From Prosthecobacter sp. (GTDB lineage Bacteria > Verrucomicrobiota > Verrucomicrobiia > Verrucomicrobiales > Verrucomicrobiaceae), in the NCBI GenBank assembly GCA_017853885.1, contig JAFMIR010000023.1, positions 1 to 60,525 of the forward strand: DNA of 60,525 nucleotides, read 5' to 3'. Positions within the stretch are counted from its first letter, which is position 1. Each line of letters begins with the position of its first letter. Both the position numbers and the translations under genes were made by a program. Shown here one piece after another: positions 9,611-18,441 of this stretch. The notes below the pieces were generated by a model. It was not told the origin of the DNA. It ran no database searches and saw only the letters and a program-made list of their open reading frames with translations.

Positions 9611-10729
9611 TCAGTCCTGCTTCTTCCTACCTTGGGCGCCCCTAAGGTATTGCTTCAGATCACCCGCGTAGCCAGCCAGTTCGAGAAAGGCCCGCCCGAC
9701 GAGTTGCCCGTTCCGATTCAGCACATCGCACGCTCCTTCCCAATATGGCAGACCAGTGATCGAGCCACCCTGCTCCTGATCCTGTGCCAGCGGACGCAGT
9801 TCGAAAACGCTGCCCTCCGTCTCAATGCGCACGTGATTCGGATATACCGCGCCGCTGAGGGGGCTCTTCCAAGTGGCAAGCGGCTTCCAATCAAACGCCG
9901 CTTTCTTCAAAGTGCCGTCCTTCGCGATCCACGTCAGCGTCGAGGCCACGTCCGTGCTGCCATCCGTGCGCCGCATGCGATACACCATGATCTCGCGACC
10001 ATCCTTCAACTGGATCGCCGCCCAGTCCCAGCCCGCTTGGCCCTCATCAAGCTGTGAGCTGCTGAACTCATGATCCATCCACGCCTCGCCGGTCACGCGA
10101 TGCTCCTGCGTTCCCACCTTGACGCTACCCATCGCCTTCAACCGAGGAAAGGTCAGGTAGTGACTCGCCGCGCTTTCATTGGCTCCTTTTCGAGAAACAC
10201 CATCCTCACCAAACACCACCAGCGGTTTGACCGCCTCAAGCTCCAGTTTTAACACCACCTCTGCCTTCACCGTGGCAGCCACGGAGATGTGCTTGGATCC
10301 TTCATCAAGCTTCAGCGACCAGTTTGCGTTCCGCACATCGAGCGTCGTCGCCGAGGAAAAGGCATCCCAGCCTGCGCGATTGAGCTTTTCCTCATGCAAA
10401 AAGCGACCGCTCGCCACATCGAGCAGCGCCGCATGTGCCAAATGAAGATGCGAGACTTTCCCGCTGGTTTCATGGCGAGCTGCTTGACGGAAAAACGTGA
10501 CCTGAAAACCAAAACGCTTCCCGCCTGCACCATCGAGATGGCCGGTGAGATACCACCATTCCGTGCGAAACATTTCATGGTTACCGTGATCCCGTGGAAA
10601 CTCAAACACGTGTCCCTTTTGTGGAATCGCAAAACCATCAGGGGTGGTCTGGGCGAGCAAATGTCCTGTAAGCGCCAACAGAATGACGAGACAACCCTTG
10701 GTTGTTTGACTTGTGCTCTTCGATTTCAT
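9611..10729 (-). CDS. AttH-like lipocalin-fold exported protein (CrtC/hydroxyneurosporene-synthase-like)
   Basis: This 372-residue exported protein of the AttH/COG5621 family has a two-lipocalin fold. The landmarks are the opening HEMFRTEWWYLTGHL, the GFQVTFFR strand, the DHEFSSSQL stretch and the WDWAAIQLKDG motif. A signal peptide follows MKSKSTSQ. The ATG at 10729 was chosen because it overlaps the upstream permease stop in an ATGA and puts the signal peptide at the N-terminus; the longer frame lies within the permease gene. AttH homologues are encoded with AttEFG ABC transporters, as here. The protein may carry or modify a lipid or other hydrophobic ligand for the transporter; this is inference. 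Confidence 0.86.
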   Translation of the reverse strand: MKSKSTSQTTKGCLVILLALTGHLLAQTTPDGFAIPQKGHVFEFPRDHGNHEMFRTEWWYLTGHLDGAGGKRFGFQVTFFRQAARHETSGKVSHLHLAHAALLDVASGRFLHEEKLNRAGWDAFSSATTLDVRNANWSLKLDEGSKHISVAATVKAEVVLKLELEAVKPLVVFGEDGVSRKGANESAASHYLTFPRLKAMGSVKVGTQEHRVTGEAWMDHEFSSSQLDEGQAGWDWAAIQLKDGREIMVYRMRRTDGSTDVASTLTWIAKDGTLKKAAFDWKPLATWKSPLSGAVYPNHVRIETEGSVFELRPLAQDQEQGGSITGLPYWEGACDVLNRNGQLVGRAFLELAGYAGDLKQYLRGAQGRKKQD

Positions 10730-13266
10730 TCCTGCTCCTCCCATTTCATTTTTGCCGCCCACTTCCCGACCATCGCGGAAACCAACGTTCCAACACTGAC
10801 AACGGCCAGCATGAGCAGACCCAACTGAGCCCATGGGATGGCAAAGCCTAGTGTCCAGCCGAAGCACTGCTTATTCACACGGTAAATGAGCAGCCAGCCA
10901 AGCCAGCCACCAGAGATCACTCCCATCGCCGCGCCGGCCAGCGCCACGCCCGCACCTTCCCAAGCGCTCGTCACTGCGATCTGGTAACCTGTCATGCCAA
11001 GCGAGCGCAGGGTGCTCAAATCCGCACGACGCTCTAGGAGAAGGCTCGCCAGCGCCAAACCCAAGCCCGCCACGGCTACGAACACGCCAATCACTTCTAG
11101 AGCATACGTCACGGAAAACGTCTGGCGGAAAATGCGGAGCGCCTCACGGCGAAGGTGAGCATTGGTGAACACGGAAAGGCCCGGATGCCCCTCCGCGATG
11201 CGTTTCGCAACGGCCTCGGCGTCCACATCCGGTTTCAACATCAACGCCACCCGCCAGGCCATCTCACTCTCAAACCATTCACGAAACGTCTCCTCCGAAA
11301 TCGTCACCGCGCCGCGCTCATTGCCATAATCCGCCTGGATGCCGTGAATGCGCACACGATGCCCCCCCGGCAATTCAAGGTCATCACCTGCATCCAACTC
11401 GAAGCGCTCTGCGAAGCTTTCATTGATGATCGCCCCTCCGTCTTTCCACCATTCCGGCACTGTCGGGGCGATGACCCAAGCGTATGCATCGTGGCGGCGT
11501 GTGAAGGGGCCATCCACACCCAGCACCATCGTCGGAACCCCACGCAGGGTGATGCCACGCGCCCGCAAAGTGGCCACCTCCGCCACTTCAGGCATGGCTC
11601 GCAACGTTGCTAGCGTCGTCGCGCCGATCTGATGCGTACTGCTTGCGCTTTGAGCCCCGGCGCTGGAGACATACAAATCGGCTTTCATGCTCCGTTCGAT
11701 CCATCCGCGCATCGTTCTATCAAAGCTCGATACCATGATGGCCATGCCAGCCGTCATCGCCACCGCACTCGCCAACGCCGCCACAGCAAAGCGATGACGC
11801 ACGGTGGGTCGGCGCAGGTGACTCAGCCCGAGGCGAAGAGTCACACGATCCAACACTCGCCCGATCTGTCGGATGGGTCCCATCCACTTCGCCGCTGCCA
11901 GACCCGTGCCGAGCAACCAACAAAGCGCCGCCACATAACTCGCCAGCGGCAGCCGCGTCGCACTGCTGAGTCTCCAGGCGCCCAGTTGAGCCAAAACCAA
12001 TGCTGCGGCCATCAGCGCCCAGCCCAGCCATTCCGCACGCCACCATCCACCTCCGCTGAAGACGGCCGCTTGGCGTCCCAGCATATGCACCGGCGGTGTG
12101 TGGGATGCTTCACGTGCCGGCCACCAAGCCGCAATAAGGCTCGTCACGATGGCGATACTCATGCTCAGCATGGCCTCGCCGGTATGCAGGTCAGCACGTT
12201 GCACACTTGATGCACCATAAAGCGTATTTACGGTCTTGCTTACGCCGCTCACTGCCGCCTGGGCTCCAAGCCAGCCCAGGAGCAACCCCAGCCCCCCACC
12301 GATCACACCCAGCAGCAGTGCCTCGATCAAAAACGCCCGCTGGATCTCCGCATCCGTCACACCAAGCGATTTCAACACGCCGATTTCCTCTCGACGCCGG
12401 ATCACCACGCCATCGAGCGCCTGAAAAATAAGATACCCGCCCACAAACAATGCCAGCAGCGACAAAATCGTCAGATTCAGCCGAAACGCTTCTGTCATCG
12501 TTCCCGCCAGCGCCCGACGATCCTCGGCGCCGGTCACCTGCCAGCGCTGATTCGCCAGCTGGTCGAGCACCCGCCCCGTTTCCTCGCGCAAATGCGGAAA
12601 GGCGTCGCCATGGGTAACCAGCACTTCCACGCGATCCACCTTCGCCTCACGTTCCATGAGCTTCTGCGCCGCCGGCAGGTCCATGAGCAGCATCGTTTCC
12701 GGCAAGGTCGGCACACCTGCCTGCTCCGTAATCACACCCGCTACTTGCAGCGAAATCACCTTCTCGTGCATCACCACACGGATCGGATCGCCCACGGTCT
12801 TGCGAAGCTTCGCGCTGACGAAAACTCCTTGAGCCAGCTTCCCATCACCATGGAGGCCCGCTGGGGCCTCGCCGCGCACATTGAGCAGGCTCACGAAATC
12901 CGTGCCCACAAGCTTCCACGTCACACCCGAACCGATGGCAACAGGTTTGCCCTCCTCAAACGGCATCACCGTCTCCTCAATCACTGGCAGCAAATGCACC
13001 GGACGCTCCGCCAGAGCATCGCGCATTTCGCGCAGCCACTTTTCACTCAATGATCCTGTGGCGCCTGTGATGGTGAAATCCGCCTGACGCGTGATGCCGC
13101 TGGTAAACTGCTCAAAGCCCGCCAGCGCCGCACGATTCGCCAACCGCATCGCTAAGTACACGCCTGAGCCCAGAGCCAAGATTAGCATCAGCATCAGTTG
13201 CTGTCGCCACGCCAGCCGCCAGTGCCTGAGCGCACACTTCTCGAGAATGAGACACACGGTACTCAT
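10726..13266 (-). CDS. ABC transporter permease with two FtsX domains (AttFG/LolCE-like)
   Basis: This permease of about 846 residues has a membrane helix near the N-terminus and a large extracytoplasmic region. A first FtsX domain (VGGYLIFQALDGVVIRRREEIGVLKSLGVT) is followed by further helices, a second extracytoplasmic region and a C-terminal FtsX domain with the LSTLRSLGMTGYQI motif. It thus looks like a fusion of two four-helix half-permeases, as in large MacB/Lol-type permeases. It should work with the ATPase at 13263 to move a substrate, probably lipophilic, out of the inner membrane. Both neighbours overlap it by an ATGA, indicating translational coupling. The ATG at 13266 was chosen on this overlap. 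Confidence 0.9.
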   Translation of the reverse strand: MSTVCLILEKCALRHWRLAWRQQLMLMLILALGSGVYLAMRLANRAALAGFEQFTSGITRQADFTITGATGSLSEKWLREMRDALAERPVHLLPVIEETVMPFEEGKPVAIGSGVTWKLVGTDFVSLLNVRGEAPAGLHGDGKLAQGVFVSAKLRKTVGDPIRVVMHEKVISLQVAGVITEQAGVPTLPETMLLMDLPAAQKLMEREAKVDRVEVLVTHGDAFPHLREETGRVLDQLANQRWQVTGAEDRRALAGTMTEAFRLNLTILSLLALFVGGYLIFQALDGVVIRRREEIGVLKSLGVTDAEIQRAFLIEALLLGVIGGGLGLLLGWLGAQAAVSGVSKTVNTLYGASSVQRADLHTGEAMLSMSIAIVTSLIAAWWPAREASHTPPVHMLGRQAAVFSGGGWWRAEWLGWALMAAALVLAQLGAWRLSSATRLPLASYVAALCWLLGTGLAAAKWMGPIRQIGRVLDRVTLRLGLSHLRRPTVRHRFAVAALASAVAMTAGMAIMVSSFDRTMRGWIERSMKADLYVSSAGAQSASSTHQIGATTLATLRAMPEVAEVATLRARGITLRGVPTMVLGVDGPFTRRHDAYAWVIAPTVPEWWKDGGAIINESFAERFELDAGDDLELPGGHRVRIHGIQADYGNERGAVTISEETFREWFESEMAWRVALMLKPDVDAEAVAKRIAEGHPGLSVFTNAHLRREALRIFRQTFSVTYALEVIGVFVAVAGLGLALASLLLERRADLSTLRSLGMTGYQIAVTSAWEGAGVALAGAAMGVISGGWLGWLLIYRVNKQCFGWTLGFAIPWAQLGLLMLAVVSVGTLVSAMVGKWAAKMKWEEQE

Positions 13267-13928
13267 GTCTCCACGAGCTCCCCATCCCGCATGCGCAACA
13301 CCCGCCCGCAACGTTTCGCCGCCTCGTCGCTGTGTGTGACCATCAACAAGGCCGCATTCGTCTCACGCACGATCTCCGCTAACAAATCGAGAACCTGTGC
13401 GCCCGTGTTCGAATCCAGATTCCCTGTCGGTTCATCCGCCAGCAGCAGCGCGGGCTTGTGAATCACCGCGCGCGCGATCGCCACACGCTGCATCTCACCA
13501 CCCGAAAGCTCCGATGGCAGCGCCGCAGCCCGATGTGACACACCGACACGCTCCAGCAGATTGCGCACGCGGTTCTCACGTTCCACCGCGCCCACACCAA
13601 GCAAGTGCAACGGCAACTCCACATTTTCCGCCGCCGTCAGAGTGGGCAGCAGATGAAAAAACTGAAACACCGTGCCGATCCGCGTGCGCCGTACACGGGC
13701 CAATCCGTCAGCATCAAGTGCATGCAGCTTCTCACCTGCCACGATGACTTCACCAGTGTCGGCCCGATCCACGCCGCCGATGCAGTTCAAGAGTGTCGTC
13801 TTGCCACTGCCGGAAGGTCCGAGCAGTGCCGCACGCTCGCCCGCCGCTAAGTGGAAGCTCACACCGCGCAAGATCGGACGTTCAGCGTAAGCTTTAGTGA
13901 GGGAGCTGACAGTCAGGGCAGAACTCAT
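13263..13928 (-). CDS. ABC transporter ATP-binding protein (LolD/MacB-type, AttE-like)
   Basis: This 221-residue ABC ATPase has Walker A GPSGSGKT at residues 37-44, the LSGGEMQRVAIARA signature, Walker B LLLADEPTGNLD, and the H-loop in the MVTHSDE stretch. The DEPTGNLDS wording is typical of the LolD/MacB/FtsE group that powers lipoprotein or peptide release. It is the first gene of a three-gene operon with the permease (ATGA overlap) and the AttH-like protein. The ATG at 13928 gives a normal N-terminus; a longer frame extends into the terminator region upstream and has no family match. Confidence 0.93.
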   Translation of the reverse strand: MSSALTVSSLTKAYAERPILRGVSFHLAAGERAALLGPSGSGKTTLLNCIGGVDRADTGEVIVAGEKLHALDADGLARVRRTRIGTVFQFFHLLPTLTAAENVELPLHLLGVGAVERENRVRNLLERVGVSHRAAALPSELSGGEMQRVAIARAVIHKPALLLADEPTGNLDSNTGAQVLDLLAEIVRETNAALLMVTHSDEAAKRCGRVLRMRDGELVET

Positions 13929-13976
13929 TCGAATGCTATACGATACCAACAAAGGTTTGGGATTGCCATTCGCGAG

Positions 13977-14015
13977 CAAAACAAAGCCGGGGCCGCTCCT
14001 CAGCGAACCCCGGCT
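13977..14015 (-). terminator. Intrinsic terminator of the metal-binding protein gene
   Basis: On the minus strand a perfect 8-bp stem, AGCCGGGG (13985-13992) with CCCCGGCT (14008-14015), has a 15-base loop and is followed by TTGTTTTG. It lies 26 bases after the stop of the 14041-14544 gene and before the ABC operon, so it separates the two units. Confidence 0.75.
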
Positions 14016-14040
14016 CCGCAATGTTGTTGGTTGCGGTAAA

Positions 14041-14544
14041 TCAGTTGATGCTGCCGGCGAGACCTTCGGCATTCAGCGCGGCGGCCAGTTCGGCCTTGGT
14101 GAACTCTCCCTCGACGGTGAATGACTTGGCTTTGGATACGATGTCATGCTTGGTGATGCCGGAGACATTCTTCACGGCAGCGATGGCCGCGTTGGCGCAC
14201 TTCTGGCAGCAAAGATGCACACCCGTCACGGTGGCCTTCATAATCTTGGATTCCGCTTTCGCAGACGCAGGCTTGGATGCGGATTCCTCGCCCTCCACTT
14301 TACCAAAGTAGCCTGCCGCGATGATCGCTTCGACCGCTTTCTTGGCATCCGTTTTCTTCTTGCTCGTGATCGTGACGGTCTTGCCTTCAGCGGTCACGGT
14401 AATGTCTTTACCAGCACTCGTGCCAGCTTTGACAATGCCATTGGTGCAGCTTTTGCAGCAGTTGTGCACTCCGGTCATAGTGACGGTGGTCTCGGCCTGC
14501 GCGAACGCAGCCAGAGCAAACAGGGAAACGAAGATTTTCTTCAT
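14041..14544 (-). CDS. Periplasmic protein with two HMA-like CCxxC modules
   Basis: This 167-residue exported protein has a signal peptide (residues 1-17, ending AQA). Two related modules follow, each opening with a beta strand and TGVHxCCxxC: Cys29, Cys30 and Cys33 in the first, Cys112, Cys113 and Cys116 in the second. Each module continues with the beta-alpha-beta pattern of heavy-metal-associated (HMA) domains, for example KKAVEAIIAAGYFG. A Ser/Ala/Lys linker (about residues 85-103) joins them. Standard HMA domains carry GMxCxxC; the GVHxCC form is different. Copper or other soft-metal binding in the periplasm is likely but not proven. Its own terminator follows; the methyltransferase gene lies 49 bases upstream on the same strand. 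Confidence 0.82.
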   Translation of the reverse strand: MKKIFVSLFALAAFAQAETTVTMTGVHNCCKSCTNGIVKAGTSAGKDITVTAEGKTVTITSKKKTDAKKAVEAIIAAGYFGKVEGEESASKPASAKAESKIMKATVTGVHLCCQKCANAAIAAVKNVSGITKHDIVSKAKSFTVEGEFTKAELAAALNAEGLAGSIN

Positions 14545-14593
14545 AAGAGAGTAAAGATACTACGACACGCTGAATTCTTTGCACGAATTTATT

Positions 14594-15619
14594 TTAACGG
14601 CGAAGCGCCGTCATGAATCCGCGTGCCACAGCGGTATCGTGATAGTCTCCGGGCGTGAAGCCCGCATCGTCGAGCAGTGCGGCGTATTCGCCGGTGCTGT
14701 AGCATTTACCCTGCGTGGAGTGCATCAGCAGACACGAGTATTCGGCGACATGCAGCGGGCCGTTTTTGGCTTCGTTGATGAAAGCGTCATGAATGATGAG
14801 CAAGTCTCCGGACTTCATCGCGGCATGCGAAACGACAAGCAGCTTCTTCACTTCAGCCACACCCCAATCGTGCAGCACGTTCGAGTAAAGATGCACGTCG
14901 CAGCCTGATGGCAGTCCGTCGAACATATTGCCAGTTGCCACGCTCACGCGATCGGCGCAGCCGCGTTCGTTGATCAACTTGGCCGCGATGCGATCCACCG
15001 GCGCTTGATCAAAAGCGATGGCTTTGAGATGCCTGTGCTGCGCCGCGATGGAGCTGGCGTAAATACCGCTGCCCGCGCCGATATCGAGAAGGCAAGAGCG
15101 GCCGGAGAGATCGAGCCTCTTCGCCAGTGCCTGCGAGAGATAGAGGCCTCGACAATCCATCGCCGCAGTGAATTTCCGGGCGAAGTCTTCCTGCTCCATC
15201 GCCTTATGCCAATCGAAAGAAGCTTTGTCCCCGCTCCAGCCAGCCGGTTTGTCCGTCTTGAGCACCTCGAGGTAATCGCGGGCAATCGGACGATCATGCA
15301 GCGAGGCATAATACGGCCGCAGATCCCACACGGAACCGGCGCGGAGATGCTCCTTCGCCGTGTCCGTCGCATGAAACACACCAGCATCATTTTTCACCCA
15401 ACCATTTGCGGCGAACAACGTGAGCATCACATCCACCGGCCGTTCTTTGAAGCCGAAGTGCTCACAGATGCCGCTCAGGGATGATGGATTCGCCGACAGC
15501 CAGGTGAAGAAATCAATGCTCAGAGCCGCGGTGATCAAATCGACCGCGTACAAGCTGTCGCGGTAGCGGTAAATGTTCAGCGGGTCGGTCTGCGGAGCGG
15601 AAGTGAGGTTGTGCGGCAT
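14594..15619 (-). CDS. SAM-dependent O-methyltransferase-like protein
   Basis: This 341-residue class I methyltransferase has a helical N-terminal dimerisation region (about residues 15-160), as in plant-type/acetylserotonin O-methyltransferases. The SAM-binding motif I is LLDIGAGSGIYA and the acidic strand is AIAFDQ. Motifs near SNVLHDWG and LLIIHDAF match the O-methyltransferase family 2 pattern, where the His in LHDW acts in catalysis. It would methylate a small molecule of unknown identity. The ATG at 15619 was chosen because the upstream extension has no family resemblance. It is divergent from the MFS transporter gene, with a 112-base gap between them. Confidence 0.82.
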   Translation of the reverse strand: MPHNLTSAPQTDPLNIYRYRDSLYAVDLITAALSIDFFTWLSANPSSLSGICEHFGFKERPVDVMLTLFAANGWVKNDAGVFHATDTAKEHLRAGSVWDLRPYYASLHDRPIARDYLEVLKTDKPAGWSGDKASFDWHKAMEQEDFARKFTAAMDCRGLYLSQALAKRLDLSGRSCLLDIGAGSGIYASSIAAQHRHLKAIAFDQAPVDRIAAKLINERGCADRVSVATGNMFDGLPSGCDVHLYSNVLHDWGVAEVKKLLVVSHAAMKSGDLLIIHDAFINEAKNGPLHVAEYSCLLMHSTQGKCYSTGEYAALLDDAGFTPGDYHDTAVARGFMTALRR

Positions 15620-15731
15620 GGGAATTGGATGATTCGCAGGGGAAGGCCGAAAGAAACGAAAGAATGAAAAAAGACTCGTGGTGAGCCACCCGTTGACTTG
15701 CCTCCCGAATCCAGACAGCATCGCGCCCACC

Positions 15732-17219
15732 ATGTCCACCGCTCCCACGCTCACCACCAAGCACTGGCTCATTATCATCATCGCCAGCATCGGCTTCCTC
15801 TTCGATACCTACGAGCTGCTGATGACGCCACTGGTGGCGGCACCGGCTATCGCGGAGCTTTTGAAGCTGCCGCCGAGCAATCCGATTGTCACGAGCTGGG
15901 TGGGCAATCTCCTCACCATCGCCGCGGTGTGTGGCGGCGTTTTTGGCCTGCTGGGCGGCTGGCTGATCGACAAATTTGGCCGCAAGACGATCATGGCGGC
16001 GAGCATCTTCCTGTATTCGGCCGCGCCGTTCTGCGCCGCGTATGCCACCTCCCTCACCACCTTCATCATCTTCCGCAGCGCGACTTTCATCGGCGTGTGC
16101 GTCGAATTCGTCGCGGCAGTGACGTGGCTGGCGGAAGTCTTTCAAGACAAAAAGCAGAAGGAGAAGTGGCTCGGCATCACACAGGCCTTTGCCTCCATCG
16201 GCGGCGTGTGCGTGACCGTCATGAGCATCTGGATCAATGGCAGGCTCAAGGAAGGCGGCCTGCCCGCCTTCTCCCTGCCCACCGGGCTCGACGGCACCGT
16301 GGGCTCCTGGCGTTACCTGCTGATGACCGGCATCCTGCCCGCCATCCCCATCGCGCTGCTGCTGCCCTTCGTGCCGGAATCGCAGGTGTGGCGTGAGAAG
16401 AAGGCCTCAGGCGCGCTGAAGCGCCCCAGCTTCGGCGGCTTGTTCTCGCCTGAGTTGCGGAAAGTGACGCTCGTCACCACCATCCTCTCCGCGTGCGCCT
16501 ACGGCATCGCCTTTGGCGCGCTGCAAGTCACCGTCGCCCGCGTAACACCCGGCCTGCCGGAACTCGGCCCCCAGGCGAAGGCCATGGCACCGATGATCGC
16601 CGAGGCCAAGGCGCTCAATACCCAGCTCAATGATTTGCCTGCCGGTGATCCCGTACGCAAAGAACTCGTCGGCAAGATCAAGGAAAACGCCATCGCGCAG
16701 GCACCGCACAAGAAGGTCGTCGATGAGATGAGCAGCAAGGTGCAGTTCCGTCAGGAGATGGGCGGCCTTGTCGGTCGCGTGTTGCTAGCCGTGCTGCTCA
16801 TCGTCGGCATGAGCCGCGTGGCGATGCTGAAGGTCTTTCAGGTGCCTGCCCTCATCATCCTGCCCGTCACCTACTTCATGCTCTTCGAGAAAGGCGGCGA
16901 GACCTTCCTTTGGGGCTATTTCCTGTGCGGCCTCGTCACCGTGGCACAGTTCAGCTACTTCGGTGAGTATCTGCCGAAAATTTTCCCGCTGCACCTGCGC
17001 GGCACTGGCGGTAGCTTTGCAACCAATGTCGGTGGGCGCATGATCGGCACCTGCATGGCCACGGTGAACACCAGCTGGCTCGCGCCGCTGCTCGCAGGAG
17101 GCATTCAAAATGTGCGCCCGTCGCACGTGGCCATGGCCGCCGGTTATATCGCGACTTCGATGGCCGTGATCGCCCTCATCGTCGGGTTCTTCCTGCCGGA
17201 GCCGAAGAGCGAGGAGTAA
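15732..17219 (+). CDS. MFS transporter with large insertion after TM7
   Basis: This 495-residue major facilitator superfamily transporter opens with the first membrane helix and the FLFDTYELLM stretch found in the sugar/organic-acid (SHS/SP-like) branch. It shows the loop 2-3 signature GGWLIDKFGRKT. Twelve membrane segments can be recognised. About 80 mostly polar, Lys/Ala-rich residues interrupt the second half after the QVTVARVTPGLPELG stretch and before GRVLLAVLLIVGM, where family members normally have a short loop. The C-terminal half has HLRGTGGSFATNVGGRMIGT, a typical conserved loop and helix. The substrate is unknown. The ATG at 15732 directly precedes the first helix. Confidence 0.88.
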   Translation: MSTAPTLTTKHWLIIIIASIGFLFDTYELLMTPLVAAPAIAELLKLPPSNPIVTSWVGNLLTIAAVCGGVFGLLGGWLIDKFGRKTIMAASIFLYSAAPFCAAYATSLTTFIIFRSATFIGVCVEFVAAVTWLAEVFQDKKQKEKWLGITQAFASIGGVCVTVMSIWINGRLKEGGLPAFSLPTGLDGTVGSWRYLLMTGILPAIPIALLLPFVPESQVWREKKASGALKRPSFGGLFSPELRKVTLVTTILSACAYGIAFGALQVTVARVTPGLPELGPQAKAMAPMIAEAKALNTQLNDLPAGDPVRKELVGKIKENAIAQAPHKKVVDEMSSKVQFRQEMGGLVGRVLLAVLLIVGMSRVAMLKVFQVPALIILPVTYFMLFEKGGETFLWGYFLCGLVTVAQFSYFGEYLPKIFPLHLRGTGGSFATNVGGRMIGTCMATVNTSWLAPLLAGGIQNVRPSHVAMAAGYIATSMAVIALIVGFFLPEPKSEE

Positions 17220-17226
17220 CTCTCAC

Positions 17227-18312
17227 TCACAAGGCCTCACGCAGAATCTCCACCAGCTCCGCGTGACTCAGCGGAGCTGGGTTTGCCTTCATGCTGCTCG
17301 CCGCGGCGGCCTTGCGGGCGATCTCGTCGAGGTCACCTTCAGCGATGCCCCAGGCGCTGAGCTTGGGAATGCCAATACGGCTCGTCATCTCACGCAGCCA
17401 GGCCACCGCATCGCCGCCGAGCATGGCATCCACACGATCAAACTTCTCGCGATGCGTCACTCGTTTGGCGTTCGCGGCCCAAACCGATGCCAGTAGGGCG
17501 GCGCACACCGCGCCATGCGGCGCATGAAACATCCCGCCAATTGGCGCGGCAAAGCCATGCACCGCACCGAGGCCCGCGTTGGCCAAAGCCATGCCACTGT
17601 AAAGAGCGCAGAGCGCCATGTCCTCGCGGGCATCGAGGTCATTGCCATCAAGGAAAGCTTTTTCGAGCGATCTCACCGCTCGCTGGATGCCATCGACACA
17701 AAGCGCATCCGTCATCGGCTGCGCTCGTGAAGAAACGAAGGCCTCCAGGCATTGGGTGAGCGCATCCATGCCGCTCGCCGCGGTCACAGCAGGTGGCACG
17801 CCACGGGCCAGTTCGAGATCGATCAGCGCCACGCGCGGCAACATGCTCACATGCCGCAAGCTGGCCTTCACGCGATGCATCTCGCTAGCGATAACGGCAT
17901 TCCGCGTGGCTTCAGCGCCCGTGCCAGCCGTCGTCGGCACGGCAATGAAGGGCAGCGGCGCGGCATCCAGCGCCTTGCCTTCGCCAATGACCTCTATGTA
18001 GCGCATCAAATCGCCCGGCTGAGTCGCCATCGCCGCAATCGCTTTGCCAGCATCGACCACGCTGCCGCCACCGATGGCCACCACGACGTCCACTTCTTTG
18101 GCCAAGGTCATGCCACGCTCCACATCGCCCACCGTAGGCTCAGCAGATATCGCGAAGCGTTTGGCGCTAGGCAGCCATGGAAAGCGATGCGTGTCACTTC
18201 CCGTTAACAACAACACGCGTGGCCCGATGGCGGCGCACAAACCCTCTAGCTCGGATACCACTCCGCATCCGAAAACAATTCTTTGTGTGGTCGCAAACTC
18301 GAAACGATTCAT
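17227..18312 (-). CDS. Iron-type (group III) alcohol dehydrogenase family protein
   Basis: This 361-residue NAD(P)-dependent dehydrogenase of the Fe-ADH/dehydroquinate-synthase-like superfamily has the nucleotide-binding GGGSVVDAGKAIA motif and the PTTAGTGAEAT motif. The metal-site region ASGMDALTQCLEAF and VHGFAAPIGGMFHAPHG follow. Two metal-ligand histidines are visible in the last segment, but where many members read DALTHAxE this one has Gln, so one usual ligand is changed. This occurs in part of the family and may alter metal preference. It is convergent with the MFS gene, 7 bases apart. The substrate is unknown; the short N-terminus was set by the MNRFEF start, a common opening in the family. 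Confidence 0.87.
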   Translation of the reverse strand: MNRFEFATTQRIVFGCGVVSELEGLCAAIGPRVLLLTGSDTHRFPWLPSAKRFAISAEPTVGDVERGMTLAKEVDVVVAIGGGSVVDAGKAIAAMATQPGDLMRYIEVIGEGKALDAAPLPFIAVPTTAGTGAEATRNAVIASEMHRVKASLRHVSMLPRVALIDLELARGVPPAVTAASGMDALTQCLEAFVSSRAQPMTDALCVDGIQRAVRSLEKAFLDGNDLDAREDMALCALYSGMALANAGLGAVHGFAAPIGGMFHAPHGAVCAALLASVWAANAKRVTHREKFDRVDAMLGGDAVAWLREMTSRIGIPKLSAWGIAEGDLDEIARKAAAASSMKANPAPLSHAELVEILREAL

Positions 18313-18441
18313 GCCGCCGTCATAGACCAAGCTACATCGCCGCGCTACGTTGTTTCCAGCGTGATGGATTCAGTCACACATCACTTTTGATGACGACCTC
18401 ATGTTTGCCCGGCCAAGTCATTTGGCTACGCTCGCCTTTCC

